Shown in pieces: positions 16,024 to 24,002 of a stretch of DNA of 64,000 bases. The notes beneath the pieces are model-generated. The model saw only the letters and a program-made list of their open reading frames with translations. It was not told where the DNA came from and did no database searches. The first letter of the stretch is position 1, and every line of letters begins with the position of its first letter. Origin of the DNA: FEN-1322 sp041663425 (lineage in GTDB: Bacteria; Omnitrophota; Gorgyraeia; 2-01-FULL-45-10); NCBI GenBank assembly GCA_041663425.1, contig JBAYMS010000001.1:35536-99535 (forward strand), given 5' to 3'. The position numbers and the translations under genes were made by a program.

Positions 16024-16228
16024 TGTTTGCCCAGCGTGTCATAATAAGTTTCCTGCACACAAAGGTAACACGAAAACTTTTAGACAACTTACGCCGGCGG
16101 AGAGAAGTAGGTCTATTAGAATGATGGCTATCAATTTAAAGAAGGCTATAAATGCTGACTTGCCATCGACCCGTATCAGACGGCTTTTTTGGGTTATAGA
16201 TTATATGGCGCGGCAGGGAAGCAGGTAA
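16004..16228 (+). CDS. Small hypothetical protein with one CxxC pair
   Basis: A 74-aa basic protein preceded by a good AAAGGAG site (15992-15998). NVCPACHNKF near the N-terminus could be half of a zinc site; the rest (LTPAERSRSIRMMAINLKKAI, then IRRLFWVIDYMARQG) looks helical. I do not recognise the family. Small genes of this type are common in integrated elements. Confidence 0.5.
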   Translation: MPRIASNVCPACHNKFPAHKGNTKTFRQLTPAERSRSIRMMAINLKKAINADLPSTRIRRLFWVIDYMARQGSR

Positions 16229-16231
16229 CAA

Positions 16232-16405
16232 ATGATACATGAAAAAAACGTATTTAACGATATCTTCGCTGATTTGATTTGCCATTCCCAGTTTGATGGA
16301 GGGCATAATCCTTTAGATTATTTGCACTATATGGACAAAATGGAACAGGCTAGAAAAAATAATAATGAAGAAGTGACCTTACCCCTTACACTGCACAGCT
16401 CGTAA
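16232..16405 (+). pseudogene. Small island ORF interrupted by the IS3 element
   Basis: ATG at 16232 opens MIHEKNVFNDIFADLICHSQ and continues for 47 codons to the edge of the insertion sequence at 16374. The last 10 codons and stop come from the IS end. The original C-terminus is lost. Function unknown. Confidence 0.45.
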
Positions 16406-17255
16406 GGTGAATTTCTGGTGTTTTTTGTTGTTCTTTCCAGGCCTTGGTGAACTCTGCCGGAGTTAGACCGTCTAACGATCCGTGAGGCCTGAATGTATTA
16501 TACTCCACTCTCCAGTCTTCGATAATCTTTTTTGCTTCTTCAATCGTAACGAAGTAATGTTGATTGAGGCATTCGTGCCGTAGCCTACCATTGAACGACT
16601 CGATAAAAGCGTTCTGTATGGGCTTGCCGGGCTTTATAAAGTCAAGCCTAGCACCGTTATCATACGCCCATTTATCAAGGGCTCGTCCCGCGAACTCAGG
16701 ACCGTTATCGGTCGTGATTACTTGCGGACATCCTCTTGTAAGAACTAGCCAATCAAGCACTCTCGTTACTCTGTTACCGTCTATAGACGTATCGACTTCG
16801 ATAGAGAGACATTCTTTAGTAAAGATATCAAGCACGTTCAGCGTCTTTATCTTCCTGCCGTTCCATAACCCGTCTGACATAAAGTCCATCGCCCAGCGTT
16901 CATTGGGCTTCGAGGCTTCCGGTAGCTCTAGTCTGATCATTGAGGCTCTCTTGTGACGTTTGCGAAGCTTTAGCGCGAGGCTATTCTCCTTATAGATGCG
17001 CTCGGTGCGCTTATGGTTTACTACAAGTCCCTCACGATGCAATATATCGTGAAGCATCGGAAGTCCCCAGCTCTTATGCGTAGCTATAAGCTCCTTCATA
17101 CGGTCTAATATCTTCGCATCGTTATTAGCTCTACTGGTCTTGTAATAATAGCTTGATCTATTAAGCTCTACAAGCCTGCATGATCTAGCCTTCGACAGCC
17201 CAAAGCGCTCTTTTAACCGAGCTACAGCAAGTCTCTTTACTTTGGGCTTAGGAAG
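16386..17255 (-). CDS. IS3-family transposase OrfB (made as OrfAB by -1 frameshift)
   Basis: The integrase-core protein shows the DDE residues in ERWAMDFMSD, QVITTDNGPEFAG and NAFIESFNGRLRHECLN, followed by the IS3-typical WRVEYNTFRPHGSLDGLTPAEF. Coordinates give the part read after the frameshift (289 aa); the first internal ATG would be at 17099. The upstream stretch (LAVARLKERFGLSKARSCRL) is the HTH_21-like segment found in intact OrfB proteins. The catalytic residues are intact, so the element may still be active. Confidence 0.9.
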   Translation of the reverse strand, partial: LPKPKVKRLAVARLKERFGLSKARSCRLVELNRSSYYYKTSRANNDAKILDRMKELIATHKSWGLPMLHDILHREGLVVNHKRTERIYKENSLALKLRKRHKRASMIRLELPEASKPNERWAMDFMSDGLWNGRKIKTLNVLDIFTKECLSIEVDTSIDGNRVTRVLDWLVLTRGCPQVITTDNGPEFAGRALDKWAYDNGARLDFIKPGKPIQNAFIESFNGRLRHECLNQHYFVTIEEAKKIIEDWRVEYNTFRPHGSLDGLTPAEFTKAWKEQQKTPEIHLTSCAV

Positions 17256-17515
17256 TTTTTTGAGTTGAGCGCCTTTAACGCCTGGTTATCGAGTGTTAAG
17301 TCCGCGACTATGTTCTTTAGTCTGCGGTTCTCATCCTCGAGCGCCCTTAGTTTCTTCGCGTCTGATACTTCCATGCCGCCATACTTCGATATCCACTTAT
17401 AGATCGTGCCTTCACAGACATTAGCTTCTCTTGAGATATCTGAAACCGCCACTCCTTGCTCATGTCTCTTTAAAAAAGCTATTATCTGTTCCTCTGTAAA
17501 TCTTTTGCGTGACAT
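17237..17515 (-). CDS. IS3-family transposase OrfA (HTH)
   Basis: A 92-aa protein with an HTH (FTEEQIIAFLKRHEQGVAVS, then REANVCEGTIYKWISKYGGM) and a C-terminal leucine zipper (LRALEDENRRLKNIVADLTL) used for OrfA/OrfAB contacts. The slippery heptamer A AAA AAC lies near its end. Slipping back one base there gives exactly the OrfB frame (ctt cct aag), so the fusion transposase is readable. Confidence 0.9.
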   Translation of the reverse strand: MSRKRFTEEQIIAFLKRHEQGVAVSDISREANVCEGTIYKWISKYGGMEVSDAKKLRALEDENRRLKNIVADLTLDNQALKALNSKNFLSPK

Positions 17516-17607
17516 ATCCCGAGCCTCCTTTACGTAGCTATTGGTAGCTACGGTTATACACTAGGAAACTCGCCTTGTAAACTGTCTAGTTTAGCGGGGT
17601 AGGGTCA

Positions 17608-17810
17608 CTTTCGTCAGTTTAAATTATGGCGAGCCCGCAGATTTTTACATTGTCCCAAGCAAAGTCGTTGCAACCTTCATAAAAAAACATAATCGAAAGT
17701 GGCTTAAGACCCCCGGCAGAAAAGGCCAGAAACACAACCAAACCTCAATGAGACAATTTAGAGACGACGAACAGCGATATCGTAACGCATATTACCTCAT
17801 GAAGTTGTAA
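17608..17810 (+). pseudogene. 3' remnant of a gene cut by the IS
   Basis: A frame open from the IS edge to TAA at 17808-17810 encodes about 60 residues with an ordered composition (YGEPADFYIVPSKVVATFIK, later KWLKTPGRKGQK and MRQFRDDEQRYRN). No start codon precedes it outside the IS. It resembles the C-terminus of a nuclease-like protein by general feel only; I cannot name the family. Its 5' part is not on the left side of the IS, so the sequence between was lost. Confidence 0.5.
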
Positions 17811-17889
17811 TATTTTGTAAATTTATATAATAGTTTAAGGGACGGTTCTGACGAAAATCTGACCGGTGACATACCACCGACAGGTTCCT

Positions 17890-18432
17890 ATGATACTCAA
17901 AGACTATGACATATCGTTAGTATATAGGCTACTTGAGCCGGGCCCGGTTGTGATGGTAACAACATCGCGGGATGGCAGGCCCAATGTTATGACTATGTCC
18001 TGGCATACCATGATGGAATTTACCCCGCCTCTTATAGGATGTGTTATAAGTGACAGGAATTACACATTCGATGCGCTCAAAGCCACAAAAGAATGCGTTA
18101 TTGCGATACCTTCGGTAAAGCTTGCAGGCAAAGTGGTGCAGGTGGGCAGTGTTTCAGGCCGGAACACGGATAAATTTAAAACAATAGGACTTACTCCGAA
18201 ACCCGCCTTTATAGTGAAAGCGCCTATCATAGCCGAATGTTTTGCAAACATAGAATGCAGGGTGGTAGATACCTCGCTGGTAAATAAATATAATTTCTTC
18301 ATAATGGAAGCGGTGAAAGCTTCCATAGATCACGCGCAAAAAAATCCGAAAACCCTCCATCATCATGGTAAAGGAACGTTCGTTTCCGATGGCGTAAAAA
18401 TAAGGCGTAAATTTAACAGCCTTGAGCCATAG
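17890..18432 (+). CDS. Flavin reductase-like protein (FMN split barrel)
   Basis: A 180-aa protein beginning MILKDYDISLVYRLLEPGPV, with VVMVTTSRDGRPNVMTMSWH and SDRNYTFDALKATKECVIAIP. This is the pattern of flavin reductase-like FMN-binding split-barrel proteins such as those of anaerobes. ATG 17890 is chosen because family members begin just before a LEPGP motif; an in-frame GTG exists at 17866. A possible promoter (TTGTAA/TATAAT, short 15-bp spacing) lies near 17805-17831. It marks the return to chromosomal genes after the island. Confidence 0.8.
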   Translation: MILKDYDISLVYRLLEPGPVVMVTTSRDGRPNVMTMSWHTMMEFTPPLIGCVISDRNYTFDALKATKECVIAIPSVKLAGKVVQVGSVSGRNTDKFKTIGLTPKPAFIVKAPIIAECFANIECRVVDTSLVNKYNFFIMEAVKASIDHAQKNPKTLHHHGKGTFVSDGVKIRRKFNSLEP

Positions 18433-18454
18433 AAAATAAAAATCGCACTTATAT

Positions 18455-18483
18455 TTGACACTTGCACATACATCATGTATACT
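18455..18483 (+). promoter_or_regulatory. Sigma-70-type promoter of the inverse autotransporter
   Basis: A perfect TTGACA (18455-18460) and TATACT (18478-18483) are 17 bp apart, 24 nt before the ATG. Confidence 0.8.
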
Positions 18484-18507
18484 TCATCAAAAACCGAAAG
18501 GAAATTA

Positions 18508-20433
18508 ATGTCAAATAAATCTATATTTGCGGCAGTAATAACAGTATTTGTTTTATTTATAACTTCCGTTTCTTTTGCAAGTCAAGCGTCAACCACTTCC
18601 ACCAATCAAAGCGAGATCAAACCCTACTGGTTTTTAGATGCGCCTAAAGAATGGCCCGCCCAGGTAATGCCTGGTATGCGCGGCGGGACTGAGAAACTTA
18701 AAAGCTATATCGACAATCTCATCCCTGTTTTTGGCACAAAAGATATCATACTATTTGCTGATTATAAATCTGTTATGGGAGCCAGAGGTTCAAACGAAGA
18801 GAATATAGGAATAGGGTTAAGAGATCTTCTCTTCGACGAAAAGCTTATCCTGGGAGGCAATTTCTTCTATGATACCCGCTATACGGAAAACAAGATAAGG
18901 CATCATCAGCTGGCATTTGGTTTGGAGGGTTTGACGAAATGGGTAGATGTAAGGTCTAATTTTTACTTTCCGATATCGGGTAGGCAGATGCTAAGCGGTG
19001 ATACTACATATTTATTCGGCTCGAAAAGCCTGGATGTGCAGAACACATACGAAGAACCGTTAACCGGCATTGATTACGAAGCAGGTGTTCTTATACCATG
19101 TTTGTCTGATTACGTTGAGACAAGAGCATTTCTGGGAGGATATAACTATTTTCCCGGCATAGGTAAAGGGCTTAACGGTATAAAGGCAAGGTTTGAAGTC
19201 CGTCCCATAAAGGCGCTTACGGTAAATGTTGAGATGAAAAGCGATAATTACGGTGCGCCCCAATATTTTGTTGAAGGTTTTATGACAATCCCTCTCGATA
19301 CGATGAACGTATTCAAAATAAAAAATCCATTTACCGAATTTGGAAAATACTTCTCCTATAAAAAGGGCATTAGGTCTTTAAGAGAACGTATGGTTGATAG
19401 AGTAGTGAGAGACATAGACGTAACCGCTAAAAGCACTCCTACGGTACGGTCAAAAGCTCATGATCTTACCTATGTAGACAACACATATTATAGCGGATAC
19501 TCGAATGGTTCGCTGGATCGCCCGTATACGACTATAGCCGATGGTATAACAAATGCCACGGGAGACCATTGGATTTACGTAAAAGGCACCGGCACTAATT
19601 ATGCCGGCAATCTTAACCTCCCCTCAAACTACGTTCTTTGGGGTAGTGCTTATAATGGAGGCTTCCAGAATCTCGGCGTAAGCGGTGTTTATCCCGTCAT
19701 AAGCGGCGGCACTCAATGCTTAACTATTAATAATAATAATACGGTTATGGGGATGAAGATGCAGAGCGCCACGGACAACGGTATCAAATTTACCGCAGGG
19801 ACCACATTAACCGGAACGATAAAACATAATATCTGTAATAGCAACGGCAACAACGGAATAGATCTGGACAGCAACACAGCTACGATCACAAGCTTCACCA
19901 TCGACAGTAATACGCTCAATAGTAATACCAGTAATGGAATAAACTTTGGAGGCAATAGCGGGACGATGCGTAACGTTACTATTTCCAATAATATGATAGA
20001 CAGCAACGGGGATGATGCAATAAGGATGTGGGCAAACTCAGGGACACTGACCGGTTTTCTCATCTCTAATAATACGTGCAGCAATGCCGGCCTTCACCAT
20101 GGAATAGATATGGATGGCAATGGTGGCACTATGAGTAATTTTACGTTCTTGCGTAACGTCATAACAGGTAATAACCGGGACGGAATAATGATGAAGGGCG
20201 GGACTATAACCGGCATTAATTTTGGCGATGGCACAGCAGGCGGCTATAACTCCATCTATAATAACAACCAAGCGGCTGGCAGCTATTACGATTTTGAAAA
20301 CCAAACCGGAAACGCTGTCTACGCCCAGTATAACTGGTGGGGACAGGCTACCGGACCGGGCGCAGGGCAGATTTACAATAGTGCCACTAGCAGCACAAAT
20401 TCTTCAAATTACCTATCCTCAAATCCAAACTAA
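18508..20433 (+). CDS. Inverse autotransporter with beta-helix passenger
   Basis: A 641-aa surface protein. It has a signal peptide (MSNKSIFAAVITVFVLFITS to about residue 26), then an intimin/invasin-type beta-barrel region: IILFADYKSVMGARGSNEEN, IGIGLRDLLFDEKLILGGNFF, and HHQLAFGLEGLTKWVDVRSN. From about residue 330 there is a long Asn/Gly-rich right-handed beta-helix passenger of repeated SNNTxNxNxxNGI-like rungs. The N-terminal barrel with a C-terminal passenger is the inverse autotransporter order, expected to expose the beta-helix outside the cell for adhesion or polysaccharide contact. The ATG at 18508 has an AAAGGAA site; an earlier in-frame ATG at 18475 overlaps the promoter. Confidence 0.85.
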   Translation: MSNKSIFAAVITVFVLFITSVSFASQASTTSTNQSEIKPYWFLDAPKEWPAQVMPGMRGGTEKLKSYIDNLIPVFGTKDIILFADYKSVMGARGSNEENIGIGLRDLLFDEKLILGGNFFYDTRYTENKIRHHQLAFGLEGLTKWVDVRSNFYFPISGRQMLSGDTTYLFGSKSLDVQNTYEEPLTGIDYEAGVLIPCLSDYVETRAFLGGYNYFPGIGKGLNGIKARFEVRPIKALTVNVEMKSDNYGAPQYFVEGFMTIPLDTMNVFKIKNPFTEFGKYFSYKKGIRSLRERMVDRVVRDIDVTAKSTPTVRSKAHDLTYVDNTYYSGYSNGSLDRPYTTIADGITNATGDHWIYVKGTGTNYAGNLNLPSNYVLWGSAYNGGFQNLGVSGVYPVISGGTQCLTINNNNTVMGMKMQSATDNGIKFTAGTTLTGTIKHNICNSNGNNGIDLDSNTATITSFTIDSNTLNSNTSNGINFGGNSGTMRNVTISNNMIDSNGDDAIRMWANSGTLTGFLISNNTCSNAGLHHGIDMDGNGGTMSNFTFLRNVITGNNRDGIMMKGGTITGINFGDGTAGGYNSIYNNNQAAGSYYDFENQTGNAVYAQYNWWGQATGPGAGQIYNSATSSTNSSNYLSSNPN

Positions 20434-20455
20434 TTCTTAGGTAGATTGAAACCGC

Positions 20456-20506
20456 GGGGACGGCTCTGAATGTAATTTCAGAACCGTCCCCAAATTTTTA
20501 TTTTAT
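20456..20506 (+). terminator. Strong intrinsic terminator
   Basis: GGGGACGGCTCTGAA (20457-20470 region) pairs with TTCAGAACCGTCCCC, with one mismatch, followed by AAATTTTTATTTT. The sequence GGGACGGTTCTGA also occurs near 17839, so this hairpin may belong to a dispersed repeat family. Confidence 0.88.
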
Positions 20507-20585
20507 ATTATCATTATCAAAAACTTGTCAACCGTGCATTTTTAATGTAAGCTTAAACCGCTGATGTTAAAAACAGAGGAGCGGC

Positions 20586-20990
20586 ATGGCCCAGAAAATA
20601 TTGATAGTAGATGACGAAAAAGATTTTATCGATATGCTTGCCGAAAGGCTTATGGCAAAAGGATTTAACATAGTCGAAGCCTTTAACGGAAAAGATGGGC
20701 TCGATAAAGCGCATGCAGAAAAGCCTGATGTGATAGTGCTCGACCTGACAATGCCGGAGATGAGCGGTTATGATGTATGCAGAAAGCTTAAAATAGATAA
20801 AAATTATAAAGACATACCGATCATAATGTTGACTGGAAAGTTCCAGCCAAACGATATAGAGTTCGGCAGGGAAATGGGAGCAGATGCGTATCTGACAAAA
20901 CCGCTGGAGTTGAAAGCGTTATCCCACAAGATAGACGCGCTCTTACGCCTTCGGGATAAAAATAAAAAAATAAAAGGAGTATCAAGATGA
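20586..20990 (+). CDS. Stand-alone response regulator receiver
   Basis: A 134-aa CheY-like protein with acidic pocket VDDEKD, phospho-acceptor Asp in VLDLTMPEMSGYD, MLTGKFQ and the conserved Lys in YLTKPLE. No output domain. It overlaps the following secreted hydrolase by ATGA, so a signalling protein is translationally coupled to an exported enzyme. A plausible promoter (TTGTCA 20525, TAAGCT 20548) lies upstream. Its partner kinase is not adjacent. Confidence 0.92.
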   Translation: MAQKILIVDDEKDFIDMLAERLMAKGFNIVEAFNGKDGLDKAHAEKPDVIVLDLTMPEMSGYDVCRKLKIDKNYKDIPIIMLTGKFQPNDIEFGREMGADAYLTKPLELKALSHKIDALLRLRDKNKKIKGVSR

Positions 20991-22093
20991 AGAAAATGCT
21001 TGTTGCGCTGTTCGGCATTGTGTTTTTAACATCATCAGTAATAATTCCTGCCGAGGCCTGCACAAGTTTTCTTTTAAAAACCAAAAACGGCAGCCCTGTT
21101 TATGGACGCACATGTGAGTGGGGTGCTTTTGATACCGAGCCAGATATTGTAATGGTGCCGCGCAACTATAAATTTACTTCTAAGCTGAAAGACGGCAAAT
21201 TGGGAATGACCTGGAAAAATAAATATGGATACGTTGCTATAAACGCTCTTAACCTGCCATTCTACCTGGACGGCATGAATGAAACCGGTCTTACCATAGG
21301 CGGTTTGTATTTACCGGCGTTCGCCGAATTTCAGCCCTTTAAAGCCAGTGAGCAATCTGTTACTGTAAATAATCTCGATCTGATAGGTTATATACTGGGC
21401 CAGTTCAAGACGACAGGAGAGGTCAGGGCCGCATTGCCAAAACTACGCATTGTAGAATTGTCTAAAGATGTTCTCAACGTGCCTATGCCTCTGCATTATG
21501 TTGTTACAGACAGCACGGGGAATTCTATAGTGATCGAATATGTTAAAGGCTCGCTGAATATTTACGATAATACAATCGGGGTTATGACTAATTCCCCGGG
21601 TTACGACTGGCATATAATAAATTTACGCAACTATACTCATCTTACGCCATACGGCGAAGAACCAGGCGATAAAGAAATAAACGGTGCTAATTTTACTCCC
21701 GTTGGTGTAGGCGACGGTATGACGGGTCTGCCCGGCGACTACTCGTCGGCATCCCGCTTTATCCGGGCTTTTTTCTATACAGAGACGTCCCTTCCGCTCG
21801 AAGATGCTGACGCGGCGATAAATCAGGCATCCCGCATTCTTAATAACTTCGATTATCCCAAAGGTTTTGAACGCAATGGAACTTCGGAAAAATATACGCT
21901 TGGATATACGCAGTGGAGTGTGATAGGCGACATCCGGAATAAGCGCTACTATTGGTGGACGGAATGGAACCGCCAGATGCGCATGGTCGATCTGAATAAA
22001 TTGAGTTTCAGCGGCAGTGAAATTGCTGTCAGCCAGCTGGACAAGGTGCGGATGCAAAACGTAGACGACCGGACCAGGGATTTCCAAAAATGA
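20987..22093 (+). CDS. Choloylglycine/penicillin V acylase-family linear amide hydrolase (secreted)
   Basis: A 368-aa Ntn-hydrolase. A signal peptide ends PAEA and is followed directly by Cys25 (CTSFLLKTKNGSPVYGRTCEW), so signal peptidase cleavage would expose the catalytic N-terminal cysteine in the periplasm. Family segments include GRTCEW, YVAINALNLPFYLDGMNETG, VMTNSPGYDWHIINLRNY and TQWSVIGDIRNKRYYWWT. These enzymes cut C-N amide bonds in bile salts, penicillin V or acyl-homoserine lactones; the substrate cannot be told. It sits between a receiver and an omptin, with ATGA overlaps on both sides. Confidence 0.88.
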   Translation: MKKMLVALFGIVFLTSSVIIPAEACTSFLLKTKNGSPVYGRTCEWGAFDTEPDIVMVPRNYKFTSKLKDGKLGMTWKNKYGYVAINALNLPFYLDGMNETGLTIGGLYLPAFAEFQPFKASEQSVTVNNLDLIGYILGQFKTTGEVRAALPKLRIVELSKDVLNVPMPLHYVVTDSTGNSIVIEYVKGSLNIYDNTIGVMTNSPGYDWHIINLRNYTHLTPYGEEPGDKEINGANFTPVGVGDGMTGLPGDYSSASRFIRAFFYTETSLPLEDADAAINQASRILNNFDYPKGFERNGTSEKYTLGYTQWSVIGDIRNKRYYWWTEWNRQMRMVDLNKLSFSGSEIAVSQLDKVRMQNVDDRTRDFQK

Positions 22094-23181
22094 AACAAAA
22101 AAAACGGGAGGTGTGGGTGCATAAATATTTCGCAGTATTATTGGCATTTATTTTTGTATTATTTATTTCGCCAGCTGCATTATTGGCCGGTGAGAAATCG
22201 GCAGAAATAAAGAAGACGACATGGAATGATATCTTTTCCGGAGTGGTTGGAAATTACCCGCTTAGTATGGAACAGACCAGCCCTGAGCCAGCTCAAAAAA
22301 ACAAGCTCAGCATACCGAAAAACTGGGAATTCAACGCGGAAATAAAACGTTATCTTACAAGCCATACTTCGTATGAATTTGGAAGCCCTGAAGCTCCTTT
22401 TACAAAGCCGCTAAGCCGGCTCGAATTTCCAGTTAATACATGGTGGTTAAATCTTGATCTGCGCCGGACTTCTCCGCGATGGTCTGTCGGAGGCAGGGCA
22501 GGGTTAAGCCTTAACCGCAATTCAAACCAATGGATGGAGGATTCGGATTGGGGCCCTTCCGGCAGCGTAAATGCGTTAACCAACTATTCCAGAAATTATT
22601 GTGATATAAGGAACGCATTCCTGTTCCGTGGAGATGTAGACGTGAATATTTCGGACTGGCTGCGTCTGCCGTCCGCGTGGGAGATCAGACCGCTTTTTGC
22701 GTTCCAGTTCCAGAGGTTCAAAGCAGTGGCGCACGATGGTGTTCAGTGGAACTACGATAAAGATACTTCCGAGCCGCTGGACGGGGATGCCATAAGCTTC
22801 CGGCAGGATTGGTATACATATATGATCGGGCTCAGAGGCTCATATAGTAAGAATTTAAACAAGAATGTAACGATTAAACTCAGAGGAGAGGCTGATTGGG
22901 GACCTGCTGTCGGATATAACGAAGATCATCATCTTCTGCGCGGGAATAGGTTTACCTATGAAAAGACATCCGGCCAGGCTCTTTACTTCTCGACCGGACT
23001 GGACATGACCGTTTCAAAAACTATAACCATGGGTGTCGGTATAGACTATCTGCAGATAAGAACTTCAGGTATACACAGATGGTGGGATACTGCAGAAGCC
23101 GCTGATCAATGCTGGTCAGACGGGGTGAAGGCCTGGTCCGATCAGTTCGGCCTGAGCACACACATATCGTATGCATTTTAA
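22090..23181 (+). CDS. Omptin-family outer-membrane protease
   Basis: A 363-aa beta-barrel protein with a signal peptide (hydrophobic KYFAVLLAFIFVLFISPAAL). Omptin landmarks are SRLEFPVNTWWLNLDLRR, a D-x-D pair in NQWMEDSDWGP (compare OmpT D83/D85) and an Asp-His pair in GYNEDHHLLRGNRFTYE (compare OmpT D210/H212), with a terminal aromatic Phe (THISYAF). Omptins are surface proteases cutting after basic residues. Overlap with the upstream hydrolase by 4 nt suggests joint production. Omptins outside Proteobacteria are uncommon. Confidence 0.75.
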   Translation: MKQKKREVWVHKYFAVLLAFIFVLFISPAALLAGEKSAEIKKTTWNDIFSGVVGNYPLSMEQTSPEPAQKNKLSIPKNWEFNAEIKRYLTSHTSYEFGSPEAPFTKPLSRLEFPVNTWWLNLDLRRTSPRWSVGGRAGLSLNRNSNQWMEDSDWGPSGSVNALTNYSRNYCDIRNAFLFRGDVDVNISDWLRLPSAWEIRPLFAFQFQRFKAVAHDGVQWNYDKDTSEPLDGDAISFRQDWYTYMIGLRGSYSKNLNKNVTIKLRGEADWGPAVGYNEDHHLLRGNRFTYEKTSGQALYFSTGLDMTVSKTITMGVGIDYLQIRTSGIHRWWDTAEAADQCWSDGVKAWSDQFGLSTHISYAF

Positions 23182-23201
23182 AAGAGTGATATAATTAATA
23201 T

Positions 23202-23828
23202 ATGCTTATACTGATCGAGAAAATACCGTTTCACAGGCTTGGAGCGCTGATAGACGGTGTATTTGCGATAGTCATGACGATACTTGTCCTCGATATAAAA
23301 GTTCCTCATGACATGGCTGTATTTAAAAGTTTAAGTTTAGAGCACTTCCTCACCGGACAGTTCCAGGATATAGTTATCTACATGGTAGTCTTTATGGTCC
23401 TCGCGTATCTGTGGATAATAAATCACAGCGAGTCACACTTTATAAAATTTACCGACTATGTCCACTTATGGCTTACCATACTATGTCTTATGTTCGTAGC
23501 GCTTCTTCCTTTCTCATCCGCTCTGGTGAATAAATATCCGCAAGATGAGATCGCGGAGCTGTTCCTTGCGGGGAATGTTCTGATAATAGGCATATTTAAC
23601 TATATCAGCTGGGCATATATTATAAAGCGTCCGGCGCTGCTGGAGTCTACGCTCACTGAGAAACAAACAGCCACAGAGAAGAAGAAGCTTCTGATAATGC
23701 CTCTTGTGGCCGTTATGGCAATGGCGGTTGCTCTTATATATCCCCTGGGGTCATCGTATACGCTTCTTTTAGCTCCGGTAGCAATGTTCTTTATGGAATT
23801 GCGATGGGGAGCTAGGAATAAAAGGTAA
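23202..23828 (+). CDS. TMEM175/DUF1211-family ion channel
   Basis: A 208-aa membrane protein with about six hydrophobic segments. The first has RLGALIDGVFAIVMTILVLD, matching the R...(F)SDGVFAI signature of bacterial TMEM175 potassium channels, with Ile-Asp in place of the usual Ser-Asp. LAYLWIINHSESHF fits the second conserved block. It lies 20 nt after the omptin gene, so it may be the last gene of that operon. Confidence 0.85.
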   Translation: MLILIEKIPFHRLGALIDGVFAIVMTILVLDIKVPHDMAVFKSLSLEHFLTGQFQDIVIYMVVFMVLAYLWIINHSESHFIKFTDYVHLWLTILCLMFVALLPFSSALVNKYPQDEIAELFLAGNVLIIGIFNYISWAYIIKRPALLESTLTEKQTATEKKKLLIMPLVAVMAMAVALIYPLGSSYTLLLAPVAMFFMELRWGARNKR

Positions 23829-23832
23829 GGCA

Positions 23833-23861
23833 TTGTATTTCTCTTCAACATATGCTATACT
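23833..23861 (+). promoter_or_regulatory. Sigma-70-type promoter of the TMTC operon
   Basis: TTGTAT (23833-23838) and TATACT (23856-23861) with 17-bp spacing. The transcript would start just at the hairpin leader at 23866. Confidence 0.65.
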
Positions 23862-23865
23862 ATAG

Positions 23866-23973
23866 GTGAGGCCAAGGGAGAAGGGATTTAGACAGTAGCC
23901 CATAAGCCTCACAAGGTTTTGCCCATCTACCAAATACGGTATAAACAGAAAAGGTAGGTGGGTTTTCTTTTAG
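23866..23973 (+). promoter_or_regulatory. Structured leader with attenuator-type terminator
   Basis: GTGAGGC (23866-23872) pairs with GCCTCAC (23906-23912), enclosing a purine-rich AAGGGAGAAGGG and an AGCCC that can pair with GGG. Then CCCATCTACC (23922-23931) pairs with GGTAGGTGGG (23953-23962), followed by TTTTCTTTT. An aptamer-like domain followed by a terminator before a gene is the layout of a riboswitch or protein-controlled attenuator. I could not match it to a known class. Confidence 0.55.
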
Positions 23974-24002
23974 ATAAAAACAGCACAATATCCGCATATC
24001 TG

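Larger units (their letters stand above)
16374..17607 (-). mobile_element. IS3-family insertion sequence (about 1.23 kb)
   Basis: Terminal inverted repeats TGACCTTACCCC (16374-16385) and GGGGTAGGGTCA (17596-17607) differ at one base and start TG...CA as in IS3 elements. Inside are orfA (17237-17515) and orfB (DDE transposase) on the minus strand, joined by an A AAA AAC slippery site (17255-17261). No short target duplication is visible: the flanks are AAG on the left and CTT on the right. Truncated ORFs lie on both sides, suggesting an IS-linked deletion or rearrangement. Confidence 0.9.

Noticed and set aside
17820..17870. GGGACGGTTCTGA, also present in the terminator near 20457, as a possible attachment repeat bounding the island.
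   Set aside because: It does not match the 3' end of tRNA-Asp and the second copy is beyond the flavin reductase and autotransporter genes, so it is more likely a dispersed palindrome.
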